Part shown: positions 43,698 through 52,940 of the stretch, in pieces
Position numbering within the stretch: the stretch's first letter is position 1
Layout of the letters: each line of letters begins with the position of its first letter
Assembly (NCBI GenBank): GCA_029259715.1
Contig: JAJDEP010000007.1
Coordinates: forward strand, 170,754 to 234,753
Reading direction: 5' to 3'
DNA: 64,000 nucleotides
From: Planctomycetota bacterium
GTDB taxonomy: Bacteria > Planctomycetota > B15-G4
The notes under the pieces: generated by a model
Database searches by the model: none
Seen by the model: only the letters and a program-made list of their open reading frames with translations
What the model was told of the DNA's origin: nothing
Translations under genes and position numbers: made by a program

Positions 43698-44659
43698 CGG
43701 TTCTTCTCCAGCAGGGTGTTGGCGGCGGCGACGATGGCGGGGGCCGTGAGGCCGAAGTGTTCGAGCAACTGGTCGCCCGGGCCCGATTCGCCAAAGCGGT
43801 CCTGCATGCCGAGGCGGGTGACATTGCACGGATGGCTCTCAGCAACGACCTCGCACACGGCGCTGCCGAGGCCGCCCGCGCGCTGGTGTTCCTCGACGGT
43901 GACGATGCCGCCGGTCTCCCGGGCCGCGGCCACCACGGCCTCCACATCGAGGGGCTTGATGGTGGCCATGTTGAGCACGCGGGCGGATGTGCCCTGGGCG
44001 GCGAGCTGTTCACCGGCGAGCACGCACTGGTAGGCGGTGACGCCCGTGCCGATCAACGTGATGTCGTTGCCGTCGCGCAGCTTGGCGGCCTTGCCGATCT
44101 CGAAGCGGTAGTCGCTGGGCAGGAACAGCGGCGTCTTCATGCGCGAGAGGCGCACGTAGAAGGGGCCGGAGGTCTCGGCGGCGGCGCGCACGGCCTGCTC
44201 GGCCTCGTTGCCGTCGGCGGGCACGATCACCGTCATGTTGGGGAGCACGCGCATGATGGCGAGGTCCTCCAGCATCTGGTGGCTCGCGCCGTCCTCGCCG
44301 GTGGTGACGCCGGCGTGGCTCGCGCAGATCTTCACGCTCACGTTGGGCAGCGCGACTTCCTGGCGCACCTGCTCGAAGGCCTTGCCCACCGCGAACATGG
44401 CGAAGGACGACGCGAACACGGTGAGGCCCGTGTGCGCCAGGCCCGAGGCCGTGCCGATCATGTTGGCCTCGGCCACGCCCATGTTGAAGAAGCGCTCCGG
44501 GAACTGCTTGGCGAACACGTTCGTCTTGGTCGAGCCGGACAGGTCGGCGTCGAGCACGATGACGTCCGTGCGCAAGGCGCCGATCTCGGCCAGCGCCTTC
44601 CCGTAGGACTCCCGGGTCGCGACGGTCTTCACGGCTGGTGCTTCAGTGGTCGTGGCCAA
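43694..44659 (-). CDS. Transketolase, C-terminal subunit
   Basis: The pyrimidine-binding and C-terminal half of a split transketolase, 321 residues. It shows VLDADLSGSTKTNVFAKQFPERFFNMGVAEANMIGTASGLA, FASSFAMFAVGKAFEQVRQ, the loop ASHAGVTTGEDGASHQMLEDLA, and the C-terminal TVEEHQRAGGLGSAV. The start is placed at the TTG at 44659, six bases after GGGGAG. A GTG at 44632 is an alternative with no clear site. The stop overlaps the N-terminal subunit start. The gene order is the reverse of a single-chain transketolase. Confidence 0.9.
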   Translation of the reverse strand: MATTTEAPAVKTVATRESYGKALAEIGALRTDVIVLDADLSGSTKTNVFAKQFPERFFNMGVAEANMIGTASGLAHTGLTVFASSFAMFAVGKAFEQVRQEVALPNVSVKICASHAGVTTGEDGASHQMLEDLAIMRVLPNMTVIVPADGNEAEQAVRAAAETSGPFYVRLSRMKTPLFLPSDYRFEIGKAAKLRDGNDITLIGTGVTAYQCVLAGEQLAAQGTSARVLNMATIKPLDVEAVVAAARETGGIVTVEEHQRAGGLGSAVCEVVAESHPCNVTRLGMQDRFGESGPGDQLLEHFGLTAPAIVAAANTLLEKNR

Positions 44660-44777
44660 CGGCTTCTCCCCAAGGCCGGTGCGCGGAGGCGCCCGGCGTT
44701 TCCCTCGTTGATGGCGATTTCGGTGTCGGTGTCGGTGTCCGGGACGGGTGTCCCGGGCGTGATTCGGCCGGAAACCA

Positions 44778-45980
44778 TCACGCGGTGGCTTCGCGGGCGC
44801 CGGCGCGCAGGTTCTCGAGGAACCCGGCGATGCGGTCGAGTGCTTCCGCCAGGGCCGCGTCGGCGATGGCGTAGCTGAGTCGGATGCAGCTGTCCTCCTG
44901 GAAGGCCGCGCCGGGCACACAGGCCACGCCGGTCTGGTCGAGCAGGGCTTCGCAGAAGGAGATGCTGTCGCTCACGCGGCCGCCGTAGTAGGCGTCGACG
45001 CGCGGGAAGAGATAGAAGGCGCCGCCCGGGGGCGCCACCTCGACGTCCGGCATGGCGCCGAGCGCGGCGAGGGCCAGGGCGCGACGCCGGGCGAAGGCCG
45101 CGACCATCTTGCGGGTGTAATCGGGCCCGGCCCGCAACGCGCCGAGGGCCGCGTGCTGCGCCGTGGCCGACGCGTTCGACGTGGTGTGACTCTTCATCGA
45201 TGCGATGCACTTCGCGAGGTCGGCAGGAGCAGCCACGTAGCCCACGCGCCAGCCGGTCATGGAGAAGGTCTTGCTCACGCCGTTGACCACGGCGCAGCGC
45301 TCGGCCATGCCGGGCAGGCTCGCCGGTGAGCAGTGCTCGCCGTCGTACACGAAGGGCCAGTAGATCTCGTCGCTGATCACCGCGATGTCGGTGTCGGCCA
45401 GGACCTCGGCGAGGGCGGCCAGCTCGTCGCGGGTGTACACGGCGCCCGAGGGATTGCCCGGCGTGTTCAACACGAGCACGCGGGTGGCGGGGGTGATGGC
45501 CGCGGCGAGCTGCTCGGGCTTCAGCTTGAAGCCGTCGGCGGACGCGGTGCGCAGGAAGCGCGTGGTCACGTCGGCGAGCATGGCCATGGGTTGGTAGCTG
45601 AGCCACGCCGGGGTCGGCACGAGCACCTCGTCGCCCGGTCCCGTGAGGGCGAACATGGCGAGGGCGATGGCTTCCTTGGCGCCGCAGGTCACGACGACCT
45701 GGCTCGGTTCGTAGTGCACGCCGGTGACGGCTTCGATTTGTGCGGCCGCAGCGGCCCGCAGTTCGGGGATGCCCGAGCTCGGCGTGTAGCGCACCTTGCC
45801 GTCGCAGCCGTCGAGGAAGGCGCGGGCGGCGTCGAGGGCCTCCGGCGGGCCCGGAAAATCGGGCTGGCCGGCCGCCAGGCTGATCACGTCCTTGCCGGCG
45901 GCCTTGAGCTCGGCGCAGCGCGCATCGAGCCCCAGGGTCACCGAAGCAGGTATCTCCCGGGCACGCCGCGAAAGCTTCAT
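44778..45980 (-). CDS. Class I/II aminotransferase, aspartate-aminotransferase type
   Basis: A 400-residue PLP aminotransferase of the AspC subfamily I-gamma type. DVISLAAGQPDFPGP lies at the N-terminus, GAKEAIALAMFAL and TPAWLSYQPMAML bind PLP, LNTPGNPSGAVYTRDELAAL is the conserved NPTG region, and VSKTFSMTGWRVGY carries the Schiff-base lysine. The final R in RLSYA binds the substrate carboxylate. The start at 45980 (MKLSRRAREIPASVTL) gives the family N-terminus. Aspartate and possibly prephenate are the likely amino donors. The transketolase pair follows on the same strand after 118 bases. Confidence 0.92.
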   Translation of the reverse strand: MKLSRRAREIPASVTLGLDARCAELKAAGKDVISLAAGQPDFPGPPEALDAARAFLDGCDGKVRYTPSSGIPELRAAAAAQIEAVTGVHYEPSQVVVTCGAKEAIALAMFALTGPGDEVLVPTPAWLSYQPMAMLADVTTRFLRTASADGFKLKPEQLAAAITPATRVLVLNTPGNPSGAVYTRDELAALAEVLADTDIAVISDEIYWPFVYDGEHCSPASLPGMAERCAVVNGVSKTFSMTGWRVGYVAAPADLAKCIASMKSHTTSNASATAQHAALGALRAGPDYTRKMVAAFARRRALALAALGAMPDVEVAPPGGAFYLFPRVDAYYGGRVSDSISFCEALLDQTGVACVPGAAFQEDSCIRLSYAIADAALAEALDRIAGFLENLRAGAREATA

Positions 45981-46032
45981 GGTGCGACGATACTCCACCT
46001 TTCGGGACGAAGGAATCGCTGCCCGGCGTCAC

Positions 46033-46038
46033 TACAAT
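46033..46038 (+). promoter_or_regulatory. Candidate -10 for the membrane-anchored protein gene
   Basis: CACTACAATCC contains TACAAT (46033-46038), a good -10 match, in the short gap that separates the aminotransferase (minus strand) from the gene at 46129. It predicts a leader of about 85 bases. No strong -35 is seen. Confidence 0.3.
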
Positions 46039-46128
46039 CCCTCTTCCCCGGAGGGATCCCTCCGGGCGCGGCCCGGCCGGTCGGGCCGGCGTGGTCAACC
46101 CGTTGATGAAATGTGGAGAGTGCGGCTC

Positions 46129-48330
46129 ATGGCCCGACGACGCAGACGCGCCCCGCGCCGGCGCCGGCAGAGCAAGGGCCGCCGCTGGGTGCGGTGGCTG
46201 GTCATCGCCGTGGTGGTGGCGGTGCCCCTGCTCTACTTCGCCTTCTCGATCCTCTTCTACGACCCGCGTGAGCCCGAGACGGCGCCTTTCCCCGAGCTGG
46301 TGCCCCGGGATGTGGACGTGTACCTGCGCCGTGAGGGCCTGGCCCACGACATCAACACCCTGCCGAAGCCGCGCCTGCTCGAGCAGCTCCAGCGCACCCG
46401 TGAGTGGCGGGACATGGCGTCCACCACCTGGTGGAAGGGACTGGAGTGGCCGGGCGAGCTGGGGGCCGGCGCCGACGAGCTGACGGCCCTGGCCGCCGAC
46501 CTGCCCTTCGACCTGCTGGAGGACGTCCTGGGGCGGGAGGTCGTGGTTCTCGGCCGCTACGGCGAAGGCGAGGCGGCGACCCGGCAGTCGACGGCCCTCA
46601 TGGCCCGCATCACCTCCGACGCGAAGCTGGCCATCGAGGCACTCGACATCGAGTTGCTTCTGCAGCGGGCCCTGCCCGGAGCCGTGGTGACGGAGCTGGA
46701 GGACCCCGAGGTGCCCGCCGCCCAGTGGCGGCGCTTCGAGCGGCCGGACGCCGAGCCGGTCTTCTTTTCGCGCCACAACGACCTGTTCGTGCTCAGCGCC
46801 GACGAGACCTTCCTGCGCGACGTGCTGCTCGCCGTCCATGGCGACCCGGAGCGGTCGCTGGGCAAGTCGCGGCACTATCTCGAGGGTCTGCCGGCGCCGC
46901 TCCCGGGTCTGAGGGACGACCCCGAGGCGGCCGACTTCTCCGCCGAGGTGGTGCTCGACCTGCCCTCGTGGTTCGAGCACCGGCGGGCGCTGGAGGCCGC
47001 GGGACCGACTCCCGGGGACGGCGACCTCGCCGCAGCCGGCTCCGACCCCGGGCGCAGCCCCGACTTCCTCGCGAACCTGGCCCGGATCCTGTTCGACCCC
47101 TACACCTTCAAGGAGTCGGCCGCGCGCTTCGACGTGGCGGACGGCGACACCTCGATCCGCGCCCACGTCGAGCTCGCGCCCTGGGCCGGCGCCGAGCCCC
47201 ACGGCCTGCGGGACACGCCGTCGTTCGACGTGCCCCAACGCTTGAGCGAGATGTTCGGCCTGCTGCCCTCGGACGTCACCGCCGCCGTCACCATGAACGT
47301 CGAGCTGCGTCCGTTCCTGCGTGCGCTGGTGGCCAGCCTCGACCCCGAGGTGAGCAAGCTGATCAACTCGACCATCCGCGACCTGGCCCGCGACTGGCCG
47401 GCGTGGCAGGTCCAGAGCCTCGACGGACTGGTCTCGTACCTCGACCGCACCCTCGGCAGCGAGATCACCATCGCGGTGCGGCCCCTCGACCACGAGGTGC
47501 CCGAGGGCAGCCAGCCCCTGCCGCTCATGGCGATCATGGTGCCGTTGCGCAATCCGCAGCTGTGGGAGGAGCTGGCCCTGGCCGTGATCATGGGCTACCG
47601 CACGCTCGGCATCGATCCCGACACCATGCTCCAGCAGGACGAGGGCGTCGGCACGCGCAAGTGGCTCGGGCTCACGGGCCTGCCGGTGGACGAGATCTCG
47701 TTCATCGCCCTCGATTGGAAGGCGGGCACGCACATGCTCGTGGTGGCCACCGACGACGACTTCCTGCGGGAGATCGTCACGACCTACACCTCGATCCAGT
47801 CCGGATCGCTGATGGGGTCGGGCCGGCCGGCGCTCACGTCGCTGAAGGGCATGCGCCGCTGGATCGGCGAGCTGCAGCCCGACGGCACGGTGGAGCCGGA
47901 CAAGCGCGGGCAGCTCCACGGTGTGCGCAGCAATGTTGCCCTTTGGGCCGATAGCGATGCGATGCGCGAGATGTTCGAGAGCTACGGCGAGTACGTCGCC
48001 GACACGGAGACCCTGGTCGACCTCGGCGTGCTGCGCATCGAGGAGCGGCGCAAGCTGATCCGGCAGCTCTATCCGCAGTACGCGCCCGAGGGCGCCGGCA
48101 TGCCGGACGAGCTCTCGAGGCAGCTCGACACGCGGCTCGACGGGATCATCAACGGGCTCGAGGATCGCCGCCTGAACGAGCAGGTGCCGGCCCTCGCCAA
48201 GGCCTGGCGCGATGGATTCGCCTGGCTCGACCTGGTCCGCTCGGGTGTCGCCACGCTCAACTATCGCAGCACCGATGCCGACCTCGACGTGCGCATCGAG
48301 ACGGTGCTGGCCCCGGCCCGGGGGCGCTAG
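46129..48330 (+). CDS. Large membrane-anchored protein of unknown function (DUF3352-like layout)
   Basis: A 733-residue protein with an extremely basic N-terminus (MARRRRRAPRRRRQSKGRRW), one transmembrane helix (LVIAVVVAVPLLYFAFSILFY) and an acidic extracytoplasmic body. Repeated elements such as ELVPRDVDVYLR, DLLEDVLGREVVVLG, LMARITSDAKLAIEAL and FSRHNDLFVLSADETFLRDVL resemble secreted proteins of the DUF3352 type, which contain alternating strand-helix repeats. The start at 46129 has GGAGAG upstream; the basic stretch then anchors the protein with the N-terminus inside. No catalytic motif is seen, and the function is unknown. Confidence 0.8.
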   Translation: MARRRRRAPRRRRQSKGRRWVRWLVIAVVVAVPLLYFAFSILFYDPREPETAPFPELVPRDVDVYLRREGLAHDINTLPKPRLLEQLQRTREWRDMASTTWWKGLEWPGELGAGADELTALAADLPFDLLEDVLGREVVVLGRYGEGEAATRQSTALMARITSDAKLAIEALDIELLLQRALPGAVVTELEDPEVPAAQWRRFERPDAEPVFFSRHNDLFVLSADETFLRDVLLAVHGDPERSLGKSRHYLEGLPAPLPGLRDDPEAADFSAEVVLDLPSWFEHRRALEAAGPTPGDGDLAAAGSDPGRSPDFLANLARILFDPYTFKESAARFDVADGDTSIRAHVELAPWAGAEPHGLRDTPSFDVPQRLSEMFGLLPSDVTAAVTMNVELRPFLRALVASLDPEVSKLINSTIRDLARDWPAWQVQSLDGLVSYLDRTLGSEITIAVRPLDHEVPEGSQPLPLMAIMVPLRNPQLWEELALAVIMGYRTLGIDPDTMLQQDEGVGTRKWLGLTGLPVDEISFIALDWKAGTHMLVVATDDDFLREIVTTYTSIQSGSLMGSGRPALTSLKGMRRWIGELQPDGTVEPDKRGQLHGVRSNVALWADSDAMREMFESYGEYVADTETLVDLGVLRIEERRKLIRQLYPQYAPEGAGMPDELSRQLDTRLDGIINGLEDRRLNEQVPALAKAWRDGFAWLDLVRSGVATLNYRSTDADLDVRIETVLAPARGR

Positions 48331-48435
48331 GCTCTCCCGGCGCCGCCGGGTGACCCGCGTCGGCGCGGGTCCCGAAGGCGCAAGGCCTTGACCGCGTGGG
48401 TGCCCATGGGCTGCAATCCCTCCTCGCTTCATCGT

Positions 48436-48524
<89 letters not shown>

Positions 48525-48731
48525 GCTTCACCTCCCCGCGACCCTCGCGCGGGGCCCGCGGCCGACCGAACATGACGGGTCGTTCAGTCGTCTCATGACC
48601 CAGGCGTGTCACTTGCGTGCCAACCGGGTCCGCCGCAGGATGGGCGCTCGGGTCGGCGTCCTGCGTAGACGATGACCCTCGGGCGCCGGTGCTTTTTCCC
48701 CTGCCGTCGCCGCACAGAATCCGGAGGCGAC

Positions 48732-49397
48732 ATGAACATGCTGAAGAACATCCGCCCGCTCACAGCCCTGGCCCTTACCGCCGCCGTGTTGGTGGCGGGT
48801 TGCGCGTCGAGCAAAGGCGAGGGCTACACCCGGCCCGGCTACGACCTGAACTCCATCGGTCGCGTCGCCATCGTCAACGGTCGCGGCACCGAGTTCGCCA
48901 TGGACAGTGAGCGCGCGCTCATGGACATCTACCAGATGGAATTCCTGCGGCGCGGCTGGAACATCGTCGAGCGCAGCAACATCCAGCAGGCCATCGACGA
49001 GCTCAACTTCCAGAACTCCGACCTGGCCAGCCAGTCCAACCGCGGCGCCCTGGGCAACGTGCTCAACGCCGACGCCCTGGTCATCGTGAACATGGAGATG
49101 GGCGACAACGAAGTCACCATGACGGCCAAGATGCTCGAGACGGCCACCGGCGAATTGATCTGGATGGGCTCGGGCGACGGCTCGCTGAACAAGACCCTCG
49201 GCACGATCACCGGCGCCCTGGTGGGCGCGGGCGTGGGCGCGGCCGTGGGCGACAGCGGTGGCACGGTGGCCATCGGCGGCGTCCTCGGTGGCGCGGCCGG
49301 CTATGCCATGGGCCCGAGCGAGCTCGAGAACGCCAAGGATGTGGTCAAGGCGGTGTGCGAGACGCTGCCGCCGCGCTTCGGCACCGGCGCCATGTGA
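48732..49397 (+). CDS. CsgG-like lipoprotein with glycine zipper
   Basis: A 221-residue lipoprotein (signal ending LVAGC, acceptor Cys24). The mature part has the CsgG/LpoB-like core IGRVAIVNGRGTEFAMDSERALMDIYQMEFLRRGWNIVERSNIQQAIDELNFQ, then GALGNVLNADALVIVNM and a strand TMTAKMLETATGELIWMGSG. Such domains form periplasmic ring or pore proteins or bind envelope partners. A C-terminal glycine zipper (GALVGAGVGAAVGDS...GGVLGGAAG) suggests membrane insertion. GGAGGCGAC precedes the ATG. It is a monocistronic gene between two tRNA genes, closed by a strong hairpin at 49461-49503. Confidence 0.82.
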   Translation: MNMLKNIRPLTALALTAAVLVAGCASSKGEGYTRPGYDLNSIGRVAIVNGRGTEFAMDSERALMDIYQMEFLRRGWNIVERSNIQQAIDELNFQNSDLASQSNRGALGNVLNADALVIVNMEMGDNEVTMTAKMLETATGELIWMGSGDGSLNKTLGTITGALVGAGVGAAVGDSGGTVAIGGVLGGAAGYAMGPSELENAKDVVKAVCETLPPRFGTGAM

Positions 49398-49460
49398 GTC
49401 TGCCGGACTCCTCACGGAGTTCGGACCCGAGACCGCTCCTGTGCCCTGAGGGCATCAGGA

Positions 49461-49503
49461 CGACGACCCCCGTCGGTGCGATTGACGCCGGCGGGGGTCG
49501 TTC
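49461..49503 (+). terminator. Strong hairpin terminator after the CsgG-like gene
   Basis: ACGACCCCCG (49463-49472) pairs perfectly with CGGGGGTCGT (49492-49501), and the pairing continues inwards with TCGG/CCGG (49473-49476 and 49488-49491, one wobble). Only TT follows the stem, so it is a GC-rich terminator with a weak U tract. Confidence 0.45.
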
Positions 49504-49568
49504 CGTAGGCTCCCGTCCAAGTGTTGCGTGAAGGCCCCGGACGGCCGTTCAAGATCACGCAATCCGGT

Positions 49569-49658
<90 letters not shown>

Positions 49659-49709
49659 GCCTTGCCCCACAAGGACTTACGGCACCACGAGACTAGCGGG
49701 TGCCAAGCG

Positions 49710-49754
49710 GGTCGCAGGTTTGTGGTCGACCACCGCAACCATTCACTCGAGATG
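49710..49754 (+). repeat. Direct repeat, copy 2: degenerate tRNA-fMet 3' end
   Basis: This is the partner of the segment 49614-49658. GGTCGCAGGTTT aligns with GGTCGCGGGTTC of the tRNA T-arm, the spacing to ACC is the same 16 bases, and ACCATTCACTCGAGATG is identical. It does not form an intact tRNA. It looks like the decayed outer attachment copy left by an integrating element, or a partial tandem duplication. Confidence 0.65.
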
Positions 49755-49986
49755 ATCGAGGCACGAGAGGGCCTGTGGTCGAGATCCGGCGGGCCCTCGG
49801 CAATTCTGGGCCGCTGGGATCCCAGTTTCGCCGTGACCGTCCCATCGGCTGCAGCCTCCTTCGATTGACTTGGCTTTTCACGCCGAGGCCGCAAGCTATC
49901 CTCGGTAGGACTGATGGGTCCTCGGGATCACTGAATCCGTGACCGCCGACTCACGCAGCGTCGGCCGCAGGCTTCGAGCACGGGCG

Positions 49987-50850
49987 TCATGGCCGGCGTG
50001 GAGGTCGGCGATAAGATTGACTCGATCGGCTAACGATTACGTGATGCATTCCGTGCTCGTCCAGGAAACGGCGTGCGTGCGATTCGTCCCATTCGTTTCG
50101 AGGACCCAGCAGCAACTCGACGATCGGTTCGCCGTTGCCCAAGTCGCGTAGATCGAATCGTGGCCGACCTGACTCGCACCCACCGGACAGCGTTTCGATT
50201 GACCCGCCCTGGACCTTGACGGCCTCCTCCCCGACGATTCGCCATTCGCGTTCTTCAAAGAAGCCCGGTTTCTTGAGTTGTAGGCTCAAGGTGTACAAAT
50301 CCATTTGTAGTCGAACGCGTGCGTTGGCTCGCTCCCCCTCAGTCGCCGCCTTCTTCAAGGCGGAGTGGAATGAGGCGCAGACGGCGTTGATGTGGAATTC
50401 CTGAGCACCCTTTTCGTAGATGATCGGGACTAGCGCTGTCTCTCGATCGATGATTAGGGCTCCTCCTGCTGGGCCGGCAGGAAAGGCATTCCAAGACAGT
50501 GGAATGTGGCCTATCTCGATTCCGAGTCTGTTGGGATCCATGCCGATCGAGAACCCACTGCCATCATCTGCATAGGCTCGCCATTGGCTGAGTAGGTCGC
50601 CCTGCTCAGAAAAGCAGGCAATGTGCGGTGGCAGGCGAGTCCGCTTGAAGAACTCGAGGTGTTCCTGTGCGTGCAATGATGGAATCAGCTCGGGAAGCTG
50701 ACCCTTGAGTATTCCCAAGGACCACGTGTTTTCCTCGGAGTCATTCGTGAACTGTGAGTCGGACAGCCACATCTCTCGACTCGTCAGAATCCCCTCGAAG
50801 GCAGCGCGCGAACAGTAATGGTAGATCAAGCGGGGTGTTGGTGAGGACAC
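49987..50850 (-). CDS. DUF2971 family protein
   Basis: A 287-residue soluble protein of the DUF2971 family. Family features are IYHYCSRAAFEGILTSREMWLSDSQFTNDSEE at the N-terminus, ACFSEQGDLLSQWRAYADDGSGFSIGM in the middle, and EEREWRIVGEE near the C-terminus. The biochemical function is unknown. The family is often found in accessory and defence-rich regions. The start is a GTG at 50850 with no clear ribosome site. About 600 bases upstream hold no gene. Codon use is less GC-rich than in the genes left of tRNA-fMet. Confidence 0.85.
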   Translation of the reverse strand: MSSPTPRLIYHYCSRAAFEGILTSREMWLSDSQFTNDSEENTWSLGILKGQLPELIPSLHAQEHLEFFKRTRLPPHIACFSEQGDLLSQWRAYADDGSGFSIGMDPNRLGIEIGHIPLSWNAFPAGPAGGALIIDRETALVPIIYEKGAQEFHINAVCASFHSALKKAATEGERANARVRLQMDLYTLSLQLKKPGFFEEREWRIVGEEAVKVQGGSIETLSGGCESGRPRFDLRDLGNGEPIVELLLGPRNEWDESHARRFLDEHGMHHVIVSRSSQSYRRPPRRP

Positions 50851-51447
50851 GCAGGCAACGTACCTATGGGCGGCTAGCGGTGGTAGTTTAGGGCTGTCGT
50901 TCAGCCGTAGATCGCCATGTGGTGACCTGCTGCCGTACCGTCATTCGGCCATGGTTGCAACTACGCCCGTCGAGGCGCTCATCCCGTCGCCATGACACCC
51001 ACGCTACCGATCACACGAGATGGCAGGTCAGTTGGACCGAGCCAAGTGCCGTGAGGAATCGGGACATGATTCGAGATGAGGCTGACGAACAGGGAAGACT
51101 GATTCGCGGAAGCCTTGAGTGACCTGCCACGATCTCGCAGTCCATTCCGGTCAAGTGCCCCGTCCGGCGAAAGTTGGATGCACGTAAGCGACTAAGCGCG
51201 CACTGAGCAAGAGGAGTGCTATCAGAGTGCGGCATGCTACGGCGGTTCATCACTTCGCTCTCGCGCAGCACCGAACGAGACCGTGCCCCCGAGGGCCCTC
51301 GACGAGCCACCAAGACTGCGGCTGAGCAGCACATGAAACGCAACACAGGCTTCCGGTGATTGGCATTGCGATTGCATTAGAGGTCGCAAGAGCGATCGAG
51401 CCAGCTAAAGACACCCGTTAGAGCCGAGAACCGTCGCTCTTCAGCGC
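50851..51447. other. Gene-poor stretch in the island
   Basis: About 600 bases between two minus-strand genes. No reading frame with coding character is seen on either strand; the longest minus-strand frame (51011-51346) is Ser/Arg/Leu-rich and matches no family I know. Lower G+C than the core is evident. It probably holds the promoter of the DUF2971 gene and decayed sequence. Confidence 0.4.
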
Positions 51448-52317
51448 TCACTCCTCGCTAGCAAGTGTGTCGACCAACTCGACGCAATGTTCCCAAACCT
51501 TGACACCCGTTGGTCCCGTGCAACCTTCCATTGTGTTCATGTCCTCTAGATCCGTGTCGGGCCAGCGCGTGCCGACCGGCACGTACCGGAGCAACGCCTT
51601 TCCCTCCCGCAGCTCCATTGAGGGCACGTAGATCTCCATCTCTCGCAGTTCGGGCACCTCCTCGTAGACCAGCTCCCGCTTGCCCCAGAGCGGGTGTCCT
51701 TGTAGGCGCGGCCGCCACCTCGCAGCAACCACGTCCTTGAGCTCTACCAGGGTTCGTGAAGTGAACGTAGTCACGACCATTGGCGGTACGAATTCGCGCT
51801 CCTCGTCAAACCACCGCTGCTGAGCAATCGTAACGTCAACGACGTGAAACGGCGGCGCGAACACCCAAGCATGGCCGAGGACCGCGCCGGGAAAGTCCTG
51901 CTCGTCTACCGTTTGGAAGCCGCGCCAGATGCCCTCATGCGGCACCCTTAGGACGAAGGACCCTTGGATGACGTGGTTCCAGATGCCTGCTCTCTCGAGG
52001 ACTCTAGACAGCATCGCCGAGCCGTTCAGACACGACGCCACCATGTCAGAGCCTGCGAACAACTCCGCGACGGTCGCGGCGACCGCCGGCACCACCAGTT
52101 TGGCCCGGCGCCGGTAGCTATCTGAGAGAGGCCGCCTCGCTAGCCACCGTGTGCACAGTTTGAGGTACTCGGGGTCCGCCTTCTCCAGAGCGAGGAAGGC
52201 CGGCTGGTCGTAGAATCCAAGTTGTGTGGTGTCAACACCGTCCGACCGCAAGCGGTGATCCACCTCCTGGAACTCAGCCTCCCTTTTCTTTTGCCTTCGC
52301 GCTGCCTCTCCCATCAT
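51448..52317 (-). CDS. Transglutaminase/papain-fold-like protein of unknown function
   Basis: A 289-residue soluble protein from the ATG at 52317 (MMGEAARRQKKREAEFQ). The order of a cysteine followed by small residues and a helix (MVASCLNGSAMLSRVLERAGI), then GHAWVFAPPFHVVDVT, resembles the Cys-His-Asp arrangement of transglutaminase-like cysteine proteases. The similarity is by pattern only, and the reaction is unknown. The frame stays open upstream to a GTG at 52527, so the start is uncertain. Codon use is less GC-rich than in the core genes, and the neighbours are island genes. A role in defence or protein modification would be speculation. Confidence 0.55.
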   Translation of the reverse strand: MMGEAARRQKKREAEFQEVDHRLRSDGVDTTQLGFYDQPAFLALEKADPEYLKLCTRWLARRPLSDSYRRRAKLVVPAVAATVAELFAGSDMVASCLNGSAMLSRVLERAGIWNHVIQGSFVLRVPHEGIWRGFQTVDEQDFPGAVLGHAWVFAPPFHVVDVTIAQQRWFDEEREFVPPMVVTTFTSRTLVELKDVVAARWRPRLQGHPLWGKRELVYEEVPELREMEIYVPSMELREGKALLRYVPVGTRWPDTDLEDMNTMEGCTGPTGVKVWEHCVELVDTLASEE

Positions 52318-52439
52318 CAGATCTTCTAACGGTGCCGTGGAGCGAGTCAACGGCTGTGCGTTGTCAGATTGGTCGACGAGCACTACCTCCGGATCCACGG
52401 GACACCGAGGTAGACCAGAGGGCACGAAACGACCCACTA

Positions 52440-52556
52440 GTGGGGCGACTGTGCATGTTCGACGAGTCGTACGGGAACTAGGAGCTCTTCTAGGCCTTCT
52501 ACGACCAGAAAGTGATCCACGCGACACGCGACCGCTACCGCGAGATCATCGACTAG
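52440..52556 (+). pseudogene. Possible decayed C-terminal gene remnant
   Basis: On the plus strand one frame reads LCMFDESYGN, stop, ELF, stop, AFYDQKVIHATRDRYREIID, stop, where both internal stops are TAG. The second part has a helical, charged, protein-like composition ending in a natural-looking stop at 52554-52556. It overlaps the uncertain 5' extension of the transglutaminase-like gene on the other strand. It may be the tail of an inactivated gene; chance is possible. Confidence 0.2.
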
Positions 52557-52940
52557 AGCAAGAATGCACGGCTAAGGCCTAACTCAACCAATTGTGGCGG
52601 TCGTAGCTGCAAGCCCCGGGCCTAGCGAGAGCAACCACTCCCCCCTAAGTACGCGTCGGCTGCTCGGCCGATTCAGGTCTTCGCTCCATGGGCAACGGGT
52701 GCCCCACATGCATCTCCTCTGACTCCTCGAAGTCTTGGTCGCGATCTCTTCTCGCATCGCCTATAGAGCACTCGTGTTCTTCGCTCAGGCACCTCGCCCG
52801 ACAGGTCGACTGCCCCTAGGAATTGACGGTGGAGCACAACCTCCGGGTGGACGCCCCGGCTGTCTCATGAACGGCCTGCTGAATGGCAATCCCACCCAAG
52901 AATGCGGCTACGAGAAGCCGGCTACTTGGGTATCTCGCTT
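52557..52940. other. Non-coding stretch upstream of the transglutaminase-like gene
   Basis: About 380 bases with no supported gene on either strand. It lies between the 3' end of the TcmP gene and the start region of the transglutaminase-like gene and presumably holds the latter's promoter. No repeats or strong hairpins were noticed. Confidence 0.35.

Noticed and set aside
44629..48432. 1267-residue minus-strand frame over the membrane-anchored protein and aminotransferase region
   Set aside because: It is a shadow in another frame of strongly supported genes; the sequence is low complexity.
51011..51346. 111-residue minus-strand frame in the island
   Set aside because: No ribosome site, no recognisable motif and Ser/Arg/Leu-rich composition; recorded only as part of a gene-poor stretch.
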